A stretch of DNA of 64,000 nucleotides. Origin: Ampullaceana balthica. Lineage: Eukaryota > Mollusca > Gastropoda > Lymnaeidae. The first letter of the stretch is position 1. Every line of letters starts with the position of its first letter. This document shows, in pieces, positions 45,898-58,699 of the stretch. The notes below the pieces were generated by a model, which was given only the letters and a program-made list of their open reading frames with translations, had not been told where the DNA came from and ran no database searches. The DNA lies in assembly GCA_944989445.1 (NCBI GenBank), contig CALYLW010000012.1, positions 3,311,001-3,375,000 on the forward strand. The letters run 5' to 3'. Both the position numbers and the translations under genes were made by a program.

Positions 45898-47265
45898 AAC
45901 CCATGATTCCCTACTGGGGCTATCGGCGGAAGTCCGTGCTATTTTCAGCACTCAGTCCCCGCATTCTTGGGAACGCCCCCCGTCGACAGAAAGCCAGCAG
46001 GCGGAATATCTGGTCTCAAGGCATGAGATCAGGAAACTACCAGCCAGACAGAGCGTTACATTATTTGAGTCATAAGCTTTACTTGCGGGACAGAAGGAAG
46101 ACACCAAGAAAGTGCCGTCAGTTCTTGTTTCTGCTTTAGTATCGTTGAATAATTTAAAATTCTACAGGGATTTACCGGCGTGAAGAAGTTATTCGTATAT
46201 TGAGACAAGGAAGAGGTTGTGTCAAAGTTTGTCCAGACATGTGATTTTCAAATGATGTCGCAAGGCTGGAACGAAAAGTTAAAGCGATAATAATTAATTC
46301 CCCTTTTTTTTCTGGCCTCATACACCACCCCACAGTTTCTCTGTTGAAATTCTAAAGTTTGTATAAAATACCACCCTCAGAATTAAGACAATGACAAACG
46401 ATAGCCTACAAGTGATGTAATCAAAGCTGTGGCTGGAACTATAATAAATTCTCGAAAACTTTTTTGCCGTGAGATTTATTATGTTTGCTTGTCTGTTCTG
46501 TTTCGAAACTACAATTGACAGCGATTTAAAAAAAAATCTATGAACTAAGAAAAAGTACCAAATTAATTTGACCGTTTACTGATTAAATTTCTTAAATCAA
46601 TTATTGCACACACACACACACACACACACACAAACAACCAAAAAAAACCCACTTAAATGTGAATGTTTACCCAGTCTCACGTTGTAGTCAACTTGTGAAC
46701 ATGTGTATATTTGTAATTTTTTTTTAATGTAGGGTGTATGCGGGTGGAAGGACAAGGGTATATATTATTATTACTACACTTGATGGACCAACATTTTCGC
46801 CATCTCTTTCACGAAAGAAAAAATAATTTCAAGTCCCCTGTTGGCTGAAAATTTCGCCCTAGTAATAAATGTTTTCTCACCTCCTGGAAAGTACCACCCC
46901 TTTCCACCTATTACCTGAGCCTTCGGTCTTAATTTACAATGCCATGTATGTGCTTTTCAATACCTACAATCCTGTTTCCCTGAGATGCTCTGATTCCCTC
47001 CCCCTGAATGTGAATGCACAATCCTTGTTGGAGAAACCCAGACCGCCGCGTCTCGGAAACGTATGTAAATGGGTTTGTATTCCAACGGTGTGGAAAACAT
47101 CCGGCTCTTCAAGAAAGCTTCCGTGTCTTTTGGAAAGCTCTCGCGTCCTTGTTTGGGAGACGGACACACTCTTACGAAATAAAAAGGAAAACAAAAGAAG
47201 AACTCTTCGTTTTGATGTTATGTGATGGTGTATTTAAACCACGCCCTACCATCTCCAATTCTAAT
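45898..47265. other. Stretch with no recognised gene; (CA)n at 46605-46632
   Basis: Frames open on both strands at 46869-47283 (118 codons plus, 76 and 70 minus) without known motifs. An 80-codon plus frame at 45903-46139 is also unrecognised. Confidence 0.35.
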
Positions 47266-47270
47266 AAAAA

Positions 47271-48332
47271 AACAAACCCGTAAAAATAAAGTTTTTGACT
47301 ATAAATCCCTTATATATGAGACATAACTAACAGTATTGATTATTTTCAAACATTTACAGACTGACACCGAGTGATGTCCCTTGTCTTTAATAAATGGGGG
47401 TGGGATGTGAGGGGGTGTCGGCACGACGGTCGGCGTCAACACGACGGTCGGCGTCAACTCAAACTCACGTGGAAGTGGGAGAAAAAAACAATAACAAACA
47501 GTGAATTTGAATTACATACCTCATATAAGGATAAACTAAAAATGCATTAATTTAATTACGGTACGATCGATCGATCTGAAATTTTGATACGATGCATTGT
47601 TAGGTGAGTCGGGTCCGTGTGCCAAATTTCAGCTCGATCGGATCACTGGAAGTGGGTCATTTTTGACTTTTCTTTTTCCGCCCGCCCAGCCCATGAGATG
47701 ATGAGAGAGATGATGAGATGACGACAGACAGAGACGGCCGCGAAGTTAATATAAGGGATTTAAAAAACAAACCCGTAAAAACAAAGTTTTTGACTATAAA
47801 TCCCTTATATATGAGACATAACTAACAGTATTGATTATTTTCAAACATTTACAGACTGAATCTGTCTTAACTCAAGTTTGCTTCATAACCCTAGGGGGGG
47901 AGGGGTGGGTGGGAGGGGGAGAGTGGAAAAGTCTGGTCACTGATTCGCTTGACCGAGCTCAGAGTGACACGTAAAATGTAAACAAAAGCGCCCCGTCGCT
48001 TCGTTGGGTCGCCTCAATGCGTCAGCTCAAAATTTCACGTGGGGAAAAAACAATAACAAACCGTGAATTTGAATTACATACCTCATATAAGGATAAACTA
48101 AAAATGCATTAATTTAATTACGGTACGTTCGATCGATCTGAAATTTTGATACGATGCATTGTTAGGTCAGACGGGTCAGTGTACCAAATTTCAGCTCGAT
48201 CGGATCACGGGAAGTGGGTCATTTTTTTACTTTTGTTTTTCCGCCCGCCCATGAGATGATGAGATGATGAGATGATGAGAGAGATGATGAGATGACGACA
48301 GAGACGGCCGCGAAGTTAATATAAGGGATTTA
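47271..48332 (+). repeat. Mosaic tandem array II, one type-A and one type-B unit
   Basis: Units 47271-47762 (type A: GTGATGTCCCTTGTCTTTAA, then duplicated ACGACGGTCGGCGTCAAC) and 47765-48332 (type B). Tail microsatellites are ATGAGATG-rich. Same head, tail and subterminal inverted repeats as array I. Confidence 0.85.
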
Positions 48333-48427
48333 AAAAAGAAGGTAAATTAAACCAGAAAGCTAACGTAAAATTAAATGATTTATAAGGCTTGTCACGTGAT
48401 TTCTAACAATGTATGTTGATCTACGAT

Positions 48428-49401
48428 GATGGGCGTCGCTAGGAATTTTTCCAGGGGGTGGGGGCAAAAAAACAACACTTTTTTATTTTAACTGACAATG
48501 CCATACAGGTACAATTGTCAATTAAATTCAAATTCAGTATAACATAAGGGTCGTAAAAAGCCTTAGAAATTAATAAGACTTACAAATGAGTAACTACGCA
48601 AAACACTATAATCGAAATTTGTGGGTCTCTCTTGCTTGAAGACATTGTTCGTGAAGCAAATAATTCAGCTGCATTTTCTATACTTGCCGACGAGACAAAT
48701 AACATTTCAGGCATTGAGCAGATTTCACTTGGTGTTAGATTTGTCAAATAACAAAATGGGAAAATGATAGTCACAGAAGAATTCATGGGATATATTCCAA
48801 TTGTCAATAGAACAGCTGAAGGTTTAACCAACACCATCTTTACTAATTCATTAGAATTTTGATTAAATATGACAAAGCTTGTTGGTCAAGGATACTACGG
48901 ATGTTCTACAATGGCAGGTAAAGAAGGAGGAGTCCAAGCAATAATTCGAAAAAATACCCAAAAAGCATCATTTGTACATTGCAGTTCACATAAACTAAAT
49001 CTTGTTGTGAACGATTTAAATAATGTGAATGTTGTACGAAACACAATAGGATCAATTAAGTCAATTATAGTGTTTTTCCGAGAAAGTAATCAGCAAAGAA
49101 ATCTTATTCTAAATGTTCATTTGCTATGTGAAACTAGATGGTCACATAAATATAAAAGCTTGCGGATTTTTGCTGAAAATGTTACAGAAATTGTTGAACA
49201 ACTGGAATATTTAGAACAAGCAGTAATGTAATCAGTTATACTTGCAGATATAATTCTTTTTTATGTTTGATAAATGTAAACTGTCTTCCATGTAATAGTT
49301 CAGTTTTATTGTAACAACTTTATGACATTTTTATGACATTTTTTTTTCTCAAATGTAGGGGGGGGCAAATGCCCCCTTTGCCCCCCTTCCCTACGCACAT
49401 G
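48428..49401 (+). mobile_element. hAT element with transposase remnant (DUF4371 type)
   Basis: Flanks TCTACGAT and TCTGCGAT (7/8). Ends GATGGGCGTCGCTAGG and CATGTGCGTAGGGAAGG (reversed). Coding relic in + frames: FSILADETNNISGIEQISLG, stops, then GYYGCSTMAGKEGGVQ, FVHCSSHKLNLVVNDL and CETRWSHKYKSL, typical of hAT transposases of the ZMYM1-like group. The C-terminal dimerisation region is missing. Confidence 0.85.
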
Positions 49402-49600
49402 TCTGCGATTACAGCAAATAGCTTCGTTTTATCCTATTACACGAAGCGCCATCAAAGAAGATAAGTTCTGACTTATCAAATTGGTCGGGATCAGCAAAAA
49501 TCTCGTGAAATCGCACGAGAGTTTATTTCCCACTAATGAAAGGAGCAAAGGTTTTCGGAGTCTCGTCTTAGTGAGAAAGTTTAACGTTTTTTTGTGTATA

Positions 49601-50044
49601 GCGGCCGTCCATGAATGACGTCACACGATATTGGCCGATTTTTAAACTCCCCTCGCCCCTTCGTCTCACTTCGTCTCACTTCGTCACAAAAACCTAGACC
49701 CTCCCCCAATTAACATGACGTCACAAACCTGTGGACCCCCGCCCCCGCCCCTAAATGCGGTATTTTCTTTTTGAAAATGAGCATGTTTGAAATCCCTTTA
49801 CTGTCATTTTAGTTTGTATTTAGTGTAAGGCTGCACTCTAATATCGTAACGATCGTGAATCCATGTAAAACGTCATAAAATAAATAGTAAGAAATCGAAT
49901 ATTTTAGCGTAACTTTGATTTAAAGTTGCGTGTTTTGGCGTGACGTCACAACTCTTAAACCCCCCCCTCCCCCTCGTCACACATCGTCAAAAATGTGGGG
50001 ACCCCCCTCCTCCCAGGTGCGTGACGTCATTCATAGACGACCTC
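49601..50044. mobile_element. GGGGCCGTCC-ended MITE, copy 3 (444 bp)
   Basis: GCGGCCGTCCATGAATGACG and GAGGTCGTCTATGAATGACG (reversed), flanked by ATA (49598-49600, 50045-50047). The interior matches copy 1. Confidence 0.78.
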
Positions 50045-50114
50045 ATAGTCATACCTCACGAGGTAATAGATCTAAGACCCATTACCCCACAATCTGAAGA
50101 CTTTACCCAAACTT

Positions 50115-50311
50115 GGCCCCGACTCACAATAATCGCCCCCAGGACCCATGCTTAAGGGCGTCTCACTTTTATAACATTTTTTTACGGTACAAAGCTTATA
50201 TTTACACAGTCGACGACACACAACAATCGCCCCCAGGACCCATGCTTAAGGGCGTCTCACTATAACATTATTTTTTTTACGGTACAAAGCCTATATTTAC
50301 ACAGTCTACCC
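50115..50311. repeat. Two-copy tandem duplication of about 97 bp
   Basis: AATCGCCCCCAGGACCCATG, CTTAAGGGCGTCTCACT, TTTACGGTACAAAGC and TATATTTACACAGTC in both copies. Confidence 0.85.
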
Positions 50312-51459
50312 CATATGACCATTATTGACAGAGGATCCTGCGTACTGCTAAGGCAGCCTCTGTAGTGAGTTAAAATATTAAAAAAAAATAATTAGCAGTA
50401 AAGTCGTCAATGAAGAATTCACTTTGTCTGCCATTCTTACACAAGAGATCAGAATCGTTTACTTAACAGGGAGTTGCAGCCAGACGAGATATCAGCTATT
50501 ACAGGAGATCGACAAATTACTTTTATTGGAGCGATCAAAAACTTTGTCAGATTGAATTTGATAATGAAAAAAAGTAAACACGTTATTGCATGCGTGAGGT
50601 TTACAATTGCTGTCTATTCATATCAGCCTGTTCAAGAAACTGCCTGTCGAACAATCGCATCTATTGGATCATAATACTCAATACAACTAATTGCGAAATA
50701 CTCCAGCGGGAGGTATCCAGGTATATTTACTATTTATAATTCTATGTTTTACCATAAGCCGCTTTGTCCACCCACAAGTAAAAAAAACCCACAGTTTTCT
50801 GCAAGTCTAAATATTCATTGAACAAAAACGCAGAGTGCCTTTGATTTGACTGAATGAATGCGGCAGTTTCTGTTATAGTCTGTTCAATTCTAGACGAATA
50901 GATGAGGTCACTGATTTGTTCCTAGACTTCGATCAATAAAATCCCCGATGGTTATAATTAGTTACATTGTCATAATTACAACAAATGAATACATCGATTT
51001 CTTAAATATTATCGAGCGACAGAAACTACGCGGTCAGGTTTTTCCATTACGAATAAAAAAAAAGGTTTAAAAACTTTTGTCTTCAGAGACGTCCTGTGTT
51101 TTATCTGCCCACGGCATTGACTCAGTTGAGAGGAATAAACAGAAATGCGCCAACGCCATCTCAACAACTGAGTTTACCCACTTGATATCCCGCTTTGGCC
51201 GTCTCGTAAATCCACACACACTTTTACTACTTTCCTTTCAGAGATGGTATAGTAAAACTTAGACTTACAAATATTTAGCTAATATTGACGTTATAAAAAT
51301 AAAAATAAACAAAATATAAAAGAAACAACAACTAGGCGCAAATGTTTGAACACTTAACTTTTATTTGATCTCCTTTTTGTTAACTGCTAGGTGAAGAATG
51401 ATGACGCACCTATTACCCATTTCCAAACTTCTGAAAAAATTGTCTAAATCAGGTTATTA
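50312..51459. other. No recognised gene
   Basis: Plus frames at 50474-50674 and 51077-51262 (66 and 61 codons) lack motifs. Confidence 0.4.
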
Positions 51460-51748
51460 TCAATATACATAATTCCCGTTGTCTGTATGTATGGATGTAA
51501 TTATAATGCTGTTAGGTGGCGCTGCGAAATTTTTAATGCTGTTAGGTGGCGCTGCGATCGATTTTGTTTTAAAGTGCTGCACCAAAAATAACATTTTTCG
51601 AACGTTCCGCATAAAATTGTTCAATATGATAATAAATGACTCAAATAAAAATAAATAAAATAAATGAAAGTTCTGTATTACGTTATTTTTTTATCTGATG
51701 TGTATTTATTTTGAAAACTTCCGTCATTCTTGACGGGTGATACACTAG
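51460..51748 (+). mobile_element. Non-autonomous Helitron, copy 2 (289 bp)
   Basis: TCAATATACATAATTCCCG start, CTAG end between A and T; hairpin CCGTCATTCTTGACGG eight bases before CTAG. Differs from copy 1 by few changes and an extra AAATAAA. Confidence 0.88.
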
Positions 51749-52656
51749 TCAATATAATAAAATACCAGACTCAGTCTGTAACGCTAAAGGATTATGTAAC
51801 GCTAAGGGACATCACTCTTATTTTTTTAAAATTGAAAATATAGATGTAAAATCATAATCATTTTGGTTTCGAGATTAACAGAGCGGGTGGTGTTTCTCGC
51901 CGTAAAATATTATATAACGTCATTGTTTGAGCTTATATTTTAATTTTGGAAAAGGGATATATAGACAAATTTTGTGAAAAATAAATCATTCTAATGAACT
52001 AAAATTTAATTATTTATTCTTTTTATTGAACTCATTCACATACCAATACAATGTATATGATTGTCAGACACATTGATTCGAACGCATACAATAACATTCA
52101 CGTAAGTTACTTGGGCTTTTGAAAAAAGTGATATCTGGTATGATAATATTTTATGTCATTTTTGAGACCCATCGTGTTTTTTTTTATATCGTAATATTGT
52201 TATTTTTATTTTATTATTATTATTTTTGTTGTTGTTTATTAATTTTTGTTTTTGTGTTGGATGTTTCAACTTACAAAGAACAACTTTTTCTTGATGAACT
52301 ATGAAGTGCAGGATATATAATAGGGTAGTTAAATAAACTTAAATAAATACTTTAAAAAAAAATTCAGTTGTGGAAATAACTGTGAGGTCAAATACTGGAA
52401 CTGAGCGCATGCACAGCCCATGGGTTAAAATACATCTTCCCAGTGTCACGAAGACAGTCGCCATAACCTGATTCAGCAATCACAATAAAATATAGCCCTG
52501 TTTTATTTCGTTAAAGATAAGAATAAGCCCTAACAGCTTTATTAATAGGGAAATTCGTGGTTTCAGCGTCCATCTCTTATCACGTAATGACCCCCAAACA
52601 AATCCGTCAGACTCAACGATACTTTAACCGAAATTATCCTGATACTCTATGATTGG
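51749..52656. other. No recognised gene
   Basis: AT-rich, with a trace of the 31507 repeat near 51790 and of the LINE 3' end near 52105. Confidence 0.35.
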
Positions 52657-52664
52657 TTATATTC

Positions 52665-53871
52665 AAGGGGTGGCCAGGCTCGTAGTAACCGAGAGCCATT
52701 TTAGCAGTTTAAAAAAATTGTCGATAGCCGCATTGATAAATTCGTTTTGTGATTTTTTAAAAAGTATTTTTATTTGGATTTAATGCTTAAAACGTTTTAA
52801 TTGTTTTATTAACCCTAACTGTATGTAGAAGAAATATATGCTTTACAGCTACACACTAGACAAATATTTAAATATGTAATTTATGAATAGAAACACACTG
52901 TTTTAGACTCACATATATTGTGCACCTGAATTGCTATGATTCTACTGAGAAGCCTTTGAACTAGCAAGTTTCTTTTAATCTCGTTGGTAGCCAGTAGTTG
53001 TGTTAGCTAGTAGTTGTGGTAGCTACTATTAAGCTAGTAGTTGTGTTAGCTAGTAGTTGTGGTAGCTACTAAGCTAGTAGTTGTGTTAGCTAGTAGTTGT
53101 GGTGCGAAGAAGATTTGTCAGAGGCTGGTTGCTATTTACTGCTCTGTGCTTTGATTTGATTAGTGGAGAACATCAGTAGGTTATACAGAAACGGATAGAA
53201 GTCCGAAACTAGCTTTTTAAGTTAAGGACATTTCACTTCTGGCGTGTGAGAGTGGTAGCTCCTCTCTTATAACAATGTCTAATGAAACAGTACAAAGGAA
53301 CACCGCCGATTGTGGCGTATCTTGCATATCTGTTGATTAATCAAGATCCAAACTGAATGCTACACAATTCTTTAAATCGTTACTCATTTTCTTTCAATAT
53401 CGGCGTTAATGTCTGCTATACGTCACTCAGTTGTGTGGCGTGCCATTCGAATTCGTGTTACCAGTATCCGAAGTCTGGAACTATTTGGATCTACTATTAA
53501 AATTCCGTCCTCGATATTCTTCTTAATGAAGTCCCCATCAGAATAAGGTCGTTTAGCATGAGAAATATTCCAAGCGAATGCATAACTTGACTCGGTTGAA
53601 GTGACACTTTCTTTGCTGAAACAGAAATTGCTTACACATTTCAGACCTTAACTCTGCAAGCTTGCTGTTTATTTCTTTAGATCTAGCCCAAATTATTTTC
53701 AAACCTTTGTTTTGGTAACGATTTATTTTTAAAATTATTTTTTAAAATTCATTAATTTGTTGTATTATAAATTTCAAATGAACATTTGTATTTCATTAAA
53801 TTGTTCGCGAGCCGCAATGTGAGCACAGAAGAGCCGCATGCGACTCGCGAGCCGCCATTTGGCCACCGTTG
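52665..53871 (-). mobile_element. hAT element with transposase relic
   Basis: Exact 8-bp duplication TTATATTC (52657-52664, 53872-53879). Ends AAGGGGTGGCC and CAACGGTGGCC (reversed). Minus-strand 53628-53505 reads SVTSTESSYAFAWNISHAKR then PYSDGDFIKKNIEDG, as in GTF2IRD2-like/Charlie hAT transposases. Contains the GCTAGTAGTTGTG tandem at 52985-53105. Confidence 0.82.
52985..53105. repeat. Minisatellite of GCTAGTAGTTGTGKTA units
   Basis: Units of about 17-18 bp grouped in higher-order blocks of about 50 bp, inside the hAT. Confidence 0.85.
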
Positions 53872-54230
53872 TTATATTCCCTTTGTTTAGGTCACTTTAG
53901 TGTTCCAGAACTCGCTAACCTGAAATTAAAATATAAACCGTTTACCGTATGTCAACTTTTTTTCTTTCGTTGCGTTGAAAGATTTTAAATCGGGGTCGCC
54001 CCCCCCCATACATCTATTTCTCCCATTCTTCACCCATGACATCGGGAGAAAGTTTAAAAAATTCATAAGACTGCTCTAAACAAAATTTTATAGATTTAAA
54101 AAATAATAATAACCCACGTGTATTCCTTTTATACATGACCGAGTTGCTATAATCTCACAGGCATGACTGTTCGTCAACGACACGGCCTTGTAAGAGACAA
54201 TCACCAATAGTTTTGACCAGCGATAATACG

Positions 54231-54495
54231 TATAGGTTAGCCAAGTGGGTTAAAAGCTTGGACACGTAGGGAACGGGTTCGAATCTCTGTGAAAGGCAGG
54301 GGATCGTTCCTGCTTATTCCCTGGACTAAGGATGTCCCTGAATCCACCCAGCTCCGACAGGGTACCTGACACTAGTTAGGAAAAAAAAATGCGGCTAGGC
54401 ATTGTGCCATACAATCCCATAATAGCCTTGGCCTGTGAACGCCGCGTCACGACTTGCCAACAGACCGGTGTCACGAAATAAAGTCCCGTCCAAAC
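54231..54495 (+). mobile_element. tRNA-derived SINE, second copy
   Basis: A box region TTAGCCAAGTGGGTTAAA, B box GGTTCGAATCT, core CAGGGTACCTGACACTAG, CTGTGAACGCCGCGTCACG, CTTGCCAACAGACC. Same core as the 45501 SINE; the 3' end is different or lost. Confidence 0.85.
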
Positions 54496-55259
54496 CAAAG
54501 TCTCCGTGGTTAGAATAAATCCGCACCTCAATAATAGGAAATCATTAATTAGGGGTTCATTTACGTTTATAGCCTTTTCACACTTAAAATAAAACAGTGT
54601 ATTAAGCTAGTAGCATTTGTGTATGATAATTAGAAATTCAATAATCATAACCTTAGCCAGCGGCGTAACAAATTGAGGACGAACGGGTGATTGCCCCGAG
54701 AGACACATTTTTATGAAAAAAAGGGGGGGGAGGCTAATTGCCTAGCGTTAATCCAAAAAATAACAAACACAGATGATCAAATAATACGAAAATGTAACAC
54801 CGATGTCATAGTACAGGTAATTCACTCTTTAAGTTTGTCAGTAGCTTATGTGGTATGAAATCAACGAAATTTGCGATTGATATGTGTGCAGCAAGGCTAT
54901 GAAATATTTCCAACATATGAACATTAACTTCACCTAATCCGAGACTAGCCTTGCACTATAAGGAAATATGAGACGGGCTAACGAAAATAGTTTGAGAATA
55001 CGTTTGATAATGCGGAAAATGGTACATTTTTGTATGAATTTTACCCCATCAAGACTCTAGAGAATCGTTTTTGGCGGTTGTTTTTTTAAAGCATAAAAAC
55101 ACCCAATGAAACAAAGTTGTACTCATCTAATTCAGTAGCATTAAGAAAAATAATTCACAAAGTAGCCAATCGTGACTCACTTGCTCAAAACAACTACATT
55201 TTTTTTTGCAAATGGTTAGCATTGGAAACAATATTTCATAAAAGCGACAGTACATTGAT
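54496..55259. other. No recognised gene
   Basis: No exon or transposon end supported. Confidence 0.35.
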
Positions 55260-55770
55260 TAATTAAAAAAAAACCGTAAAAAACCAAGTTTTTGACTATA
55301 AATCATTTATGTACGAGACATAACTAAAAGAATGTTCATTATAATACGCAGCGCACGACAATCCAAAAATCCAAAGTTTTAGTTATGTCTCGTAAAACAT
55401 GTTTAATATAATGCGCACCGATCGGGAATATATTTTTAAAAATTATAGTCCATATAATACGCACCCAATCGCGCAACAGGAAAGTATTAAAAAAAGGTCG
55501 TTCAATAAATACGCACCGCGACACTCTAGCTCAAAAAAAATAACATGCTTCATAGAGATAAATAGAGATAATCTAAAAATTCATTAATTTAATTAGAGTA
55601 CATTTGATCGATCTGAAATTTTGATACATCGTTTTTATCATCGGCACGAGTCTGCCTGCAAAATTTCAGCTCGCTAGCTTACGAGGAAGTGGGTTAAAAA
55701 TCGATCCAAAGTTTTTTGACAAGCAAGCAAGCAAACAGACATCACGAGTTAATATAAAGGATTTTAAAAA
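55260..55770 (+). repeat. Divergent mosaic element
   Basis: Head GTTTTTGACTATAAATCATT and tail GATCGATCTGAAATTTTGAT, GCAAAATTTCAGCTCGC, (CAAG)n, GTTAATATAAAGGATTTT. The middle is unlike types A and B (repeated TAATACGCACC), so this is an older relative of the arrays. Confidence 0.75.
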
Positions 55771-56364
55771 ACAACAATCACAAGTTAATGAAATAAAACT
55801 TGTTGTTTACATTTAAAAATGTTTTAAAATTATAGAAATGGCATCATTACAAATTAAAAAAGAAGTGTATACTTGTTAAAAGTAATCCAATTTCTTGAAT
55901 TAATAATATTTAGTACCCCATGCTGTTTGGAAAAAAAGGTTGTCATTTCTCTGCAGTCCTACATTTTTTGTTTGTGTGTAAATGTTTGACTAAATAAGAG
56001 GAACTGAAACTCAAATCCCGACCAATCACATTTATACTTTAGTACAGCTTTTGTAATTTCTATGAATTAAAAAGAACTTTAAACAATTTTTATTGTTTAT
56101 AGTACATGTTGCGTGTTTATCTAGTTTCTTACTCATTGTCAAGGAAATATCCAAAAATATTATTACCGTCTTTTACCGGTAACGTTTACAAAAGTTACAG
56201 CAGAAAATGCAATAAAGACTAGTAGCCAAGGTTATTTCTTTAATTAATAGATTTTTAAGCTGACTCTTAAATATATTATAAGAAATCGGTAGAAAGAGCT
56301 ATTGAAGGGGATTAGTATTTGTGTAGCCGTCTTATAACATACAACTTGAGCCCAAAGCTTAGAC

Positions 56365-58654
56365 CGGTGATTCCCAAAGTGGGCGCTACCGCCCCTTTGT
56401 GGGCGCTGAAGCGATCAAAGCCACGGGTCAATTTTTTTTTGGGGGGGGGCGGTGAATAGCTGTAAGGGGGCGGTGAAATCATAAAAAAAAGAAGTGAAAA
56501 TTTAGGAAAAAAATATATGTATTCAGCTCATAATGCTTAATTTTTTTTTAAAACGTTGGTTTGTTTCCCGCATACTCCCTTACTTGCATTCGATATGTGC
56601 AATTGCGCACTTACAGACTACAAGAGCATTTGACAAAAAATAACGGTGATAACAAGATAAGCATTTATTTTATTTTCGAACACTAAAATAAAAATTATCA
56701 ACAACCAACATTGGCAAAACTCTTTTCAACCGCAACCATGAACACAAGATTGCAATGGCTTGCTTGCTTCTTACAATATTCCATTACTGATTACCAAATC
56801 GGGAAAACATCATACTATTGGTGAGGAATAAATTTTACCGGCGGTACGTGAAGTAATTCGTACTGTAACTACACAAGCCAGCATCAACAAGAATCCCATT
56901 GAGAATTCTTAAAAGAACATTAGAACTTTCCAAAAGTATTTTTATTGGCAATGCAATATCATAATTTTTGCCCTAGCTGCATGAGATTACTAATGGGATT
57001 GACATGATTTAATACCTCATACTCATACCATATCACGACAGAAAAAATAAAATTGAATTGTTGTATTTAAATAAGTAGTCAATAATACAGGGAGAGTTTT
57101 GCATGAACTGATTTAACATGCACATATATTTCATGTGCAAACAAGGTATTTCCCGGAACTTTGATATTCAACTTTTCCATAATGTTAATGGCAAACATGA
57201 AGTCTGACTTCCACTCTTCATTAACCATGGTAGTAACAAATTCGCAAACAAAACCCTTCATCTCCATGACATCCAATAATCGTTTCAATATCTTGCCCAG
57301 GCTCAGCCAGTGGACACTGCTGTGGTAGATAATATAATAATATTCAAATCTTCAAGCAGTGTCCTGAAATGCCTGTAATTAAGTGCCCTGGCTGTGACAA
57401 AGTTTATCATACTGACAACTCCTTGACCTTCAACACAGCTTTACACATACTTTCCTGATTAGATACGCAGTGGAGAGGTAAGAGTGTATGGTCAGGATGT
57501 TCTAATTCTTTAATTTTGGACTTCATCAATTTCACCAGAACTTTTTTCCAGTTAAAGCACACGCTCCATCGGTTGTTAACACTTGCCATCTTGTTCCACA
57601 CCAAGCCAGTTCTTTTGACACAGTTCTCAACACCATTGAATAAATCCTGGTCTGTAGTTGTGTCTTTGAGTTACTAAAAACTAATTAATTGTTCAGTAAG
57701 CTCGAAACGATTGTTTATTCCTCGTATAAATACCAAAAATTATGCTAAACCTGTACATTTGTACCTTCGTCCAACGCAAGAGAGTACAACAAAAAGTCTT
57801 CGCTTGCATCTCGAAGTTGGTGCATCAAATTGTCACTTATTTTTTTCAACACGTTTGACTACAGTTCTCCTTGATATAGAAATGATGTCAAATTTGATTT
57901 TCTGTTCTGGAAACATAATGCTTGCTGCATCTGACAAGCATTCCTTGATTTACGCGCTGTCAGAAAAAGGCTTTTTCCATTTTATACGACAGCACCAAAC
58001 TGTCTTCGGTTGCAGCATCTTGTATTCAAGACTGTTTGGTGAAAACAGTTTTCTGCTTCTTTTAAGTATTAACCAACTCCTTGCAATTCCCTTTTCTCTC
58101 TTCGTTCGTTAAATTGTGCCCGAAATCCACATGTTTTGTTCGGCGGTGTCTTTTTAAGTTGTACTCCTTAAAGACGCTCACACTGTCACGGCACAGCAAG
58201 CAGACTGCTTTACTCCAACGCCCGTGCATCTGTATTTAGCAGCAGTCCATTCGTCATTAAAAACAAGACGTTCGTCCTCAATCTTTCTTTTTTTGGCAAC
58301 ACTCATGGTTAAATCAACGTTTATTAATTTTCTTTTAAATTACATTTTAAAAAAACTGTTCAAAATGTAAATCGTTAACAAAAGCCTATTCCGGTTGAGC
58401 TGAAAACGAATCAAATTATCGGGATAGAAATTCAAAATATATAAAAATTATTTTAAAAAACAAAGAAAATTAGCATGATGTAATATCGCCTACGGACCGC
58501 ATAATATACTCTGACGGGCCTCATGCGGCCCGCGAACCGTAGTTTGCCCCCCCCCCTGTGTTTGAATAATTAAAAAAAATTCCGGTTGGGGCGCCGAGTA
58601 ATATTTTTTTCTCGCTAAAGGGGGCGGTAGGCCAAAAAAGTTTGGGAACCACTG
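56365..58654 (-). mobile_element. hAT element, 2.3 kb, decayed BED-type transposase
   Basis: Flanks GCTTAGAC and GCCTAGAC (7/8). Ends CGGTGATTCCCAAAG and CAGTGGTTCCCAAAC (reversed), typical Charlie/ZBED-type hAT. Minus-strand ORF starts at 58306 (MSVAKKRKIEDERLVFNDEW), with BED-finger remains VSVFKEYNLKRHRRTKH after a frameshift, then LALDEGTN, and near 57280 VMEMKGFVCEFVTTMVNEEW. Several stops, no intact reading frame. Confidence 0.85.
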
Positions 58655-58699
58655 GCCTAGACTAACAATTAAAATCATCAAGTCACGAGCTTAAACAAT

